The notes beneath the pieces were generated by a model. The model did not search any database, had not been told where the DNA came from, and saw only the letters and a program-made list of their open reading frames with translations. 64,000 nt of DNA from Pannonibacter sp. SL95 (GTDB taxonomy: Bacteria > Pseudomonadota > Alphaproteobacteria > Rhizobiales > Stappiaceae): contig NZ_JAPPRC010000006.1 of NCBI RefSeq assembly GCF_026672425.1, positions 1,178,001 through 1,242,000 of the forward strand. The letters run 5' to 3'. The position numbers and the translations under genes are program-made. Shown here piece after piece: positions 63,836 through 64,000 of the stretch. Position 1 is the first letter of the stretch. Each line of letters starts with the position of its first letter.

Positions 63836-64000
63836 TCAGGCTGGCACGGCCGCCTTGGCAGCTTTCGGTTTGGCCGTCCGCGGTTCCCGGTTGCCGCCCT
63901 GATAGGAGTTGCGCTCCTCGGTCGGTGTCACGGAATAGCGCTCGCGGTAGCATTTGGTGAAATGTGACGTAGAGGCAAACCCGCAGGCAATCGCCACATC
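63836..64000 (-). CDS. AraC-family regulator, C-terminal end (cut by window edge)
   Basis: Fifty-four codons and the stop are visible. They begin DVAIACGFASTSHFTKCYRER, the second helix-turn-helix of an AraC-type regulator, and continue YSVTPTEERNS, then a Lys/Ala-rich tail. The style resembles GlxA-like members. The sensing domain lies outside the window. A strong terminator follows. Confidence 0.85.
   Translation of the reverse strand, partial: DVAIACGFASTSHFTKCYRERYSVTPTEERNSYQGGNREPRTAKPKAAKAAVPA

Overview
The window is GC-rich, densely coded DNA from an alphaproteobacterium. The mix of genes points to the Hyphomicrobiales, perhaps a Stappiaceae-like relative, though that placement is inference. 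Supporting features are a short glutamyl-tRNA synthetase, a DUF2865 protein, a rhizobial-type betaine-homocysteine methyltransferase, an Atm1-type exporter, CreA, a psd-pssA pair and many GC-rich palindromic intergenic repeats. I found no rRNA, tRNA, CRISPR array or prophage.

Layout. 0-3.7 kb holds the start of a type I polyketide synthase (minus strand, cut by the window edge). 4.2-8.7 kb has a divergent pair: an MttB-superfamily methyltransferase and a dimethylglycine/sarcosine-dehydrogenase-like flavoprotein. 8.7-11.2 kb is repeat-rich and includes an AT-rich orphan secreted protein and a HigBA-type toxin-antitoxin pair. 11.2-18.3 kb carries bmt, an MFS transporter, gltX, DUF2865, and a MarR / metallo-beta-lactamase-fold pair. 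18.3-19.75 kb is an IS110-family element sitting inside a terminator palindrome, with a structured non-coding left end that looks like a bridge RNA. 19.8-29.2 kb is mostly housekeeping: creA, an SqrR/BigR-like ArsR regulator, an L,D-transpeptidase, cysS, a GFA protein, pip, cimA and rarD. 29.2-29.87 kb is a tandem array with a 240-bp period. 29.9-41.7 kb has arsR with an Atm1-type exporter, MarR with a membrane protein, a LysR/isochorismatase/SDR/pirin locus, a saccharopine-dehydrogenase-like gene with Lrp, another LysR, and psd-pssA. 42-47.3 kb is a padR-RND efflux operon. 47.9-51.9 kb holds a small membrane protein, a puuE-type allantoinase, an AraC regulator and pobA. 52.2-60.9 kb is a large minus-strand corrinoid/folate one-carbon cluster interrupted by vapBC. 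61-63.5 kb pairs a GGDEF-EAL protein with a small periplasmic protein. The window ends inside an AraC-family gene.

The main metabolic theme is methyl-group catabolism from quaternary or tertiary amines, split over two places. Near 4-12 kb lie an MttB-like methyltransferase, a folate-linked demethylating flavoprotein and Bmt. At 52-61 kb lie a corrinoid protein, a corrinoid activase with a ferredoxin domain, a methyl-THF:corrinoid methyltransferase, a MetF-like reductase, formate-THF ligase and three poorly characterised companions (DUF1638, a 'virulence factor' domain protein and a small helical protein). Together they could carry methyl groups from a betaine-like substrate via cobalamin to THF and on to formate.

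The strongest leads are: (1) the IS110 element, whose left-end RNA contains segments matching its own insertion site; (2) the split, non-pyrrolysine corrinoid pathway with uncharacterised parts; (3) several helically phased operator arrays (upstream of pobA, between marR and a membrane gene, between lrp and its neighbour); and (4) a mobile repeat that has duplicated a 24-bp terminator between pssA and the RND operon.
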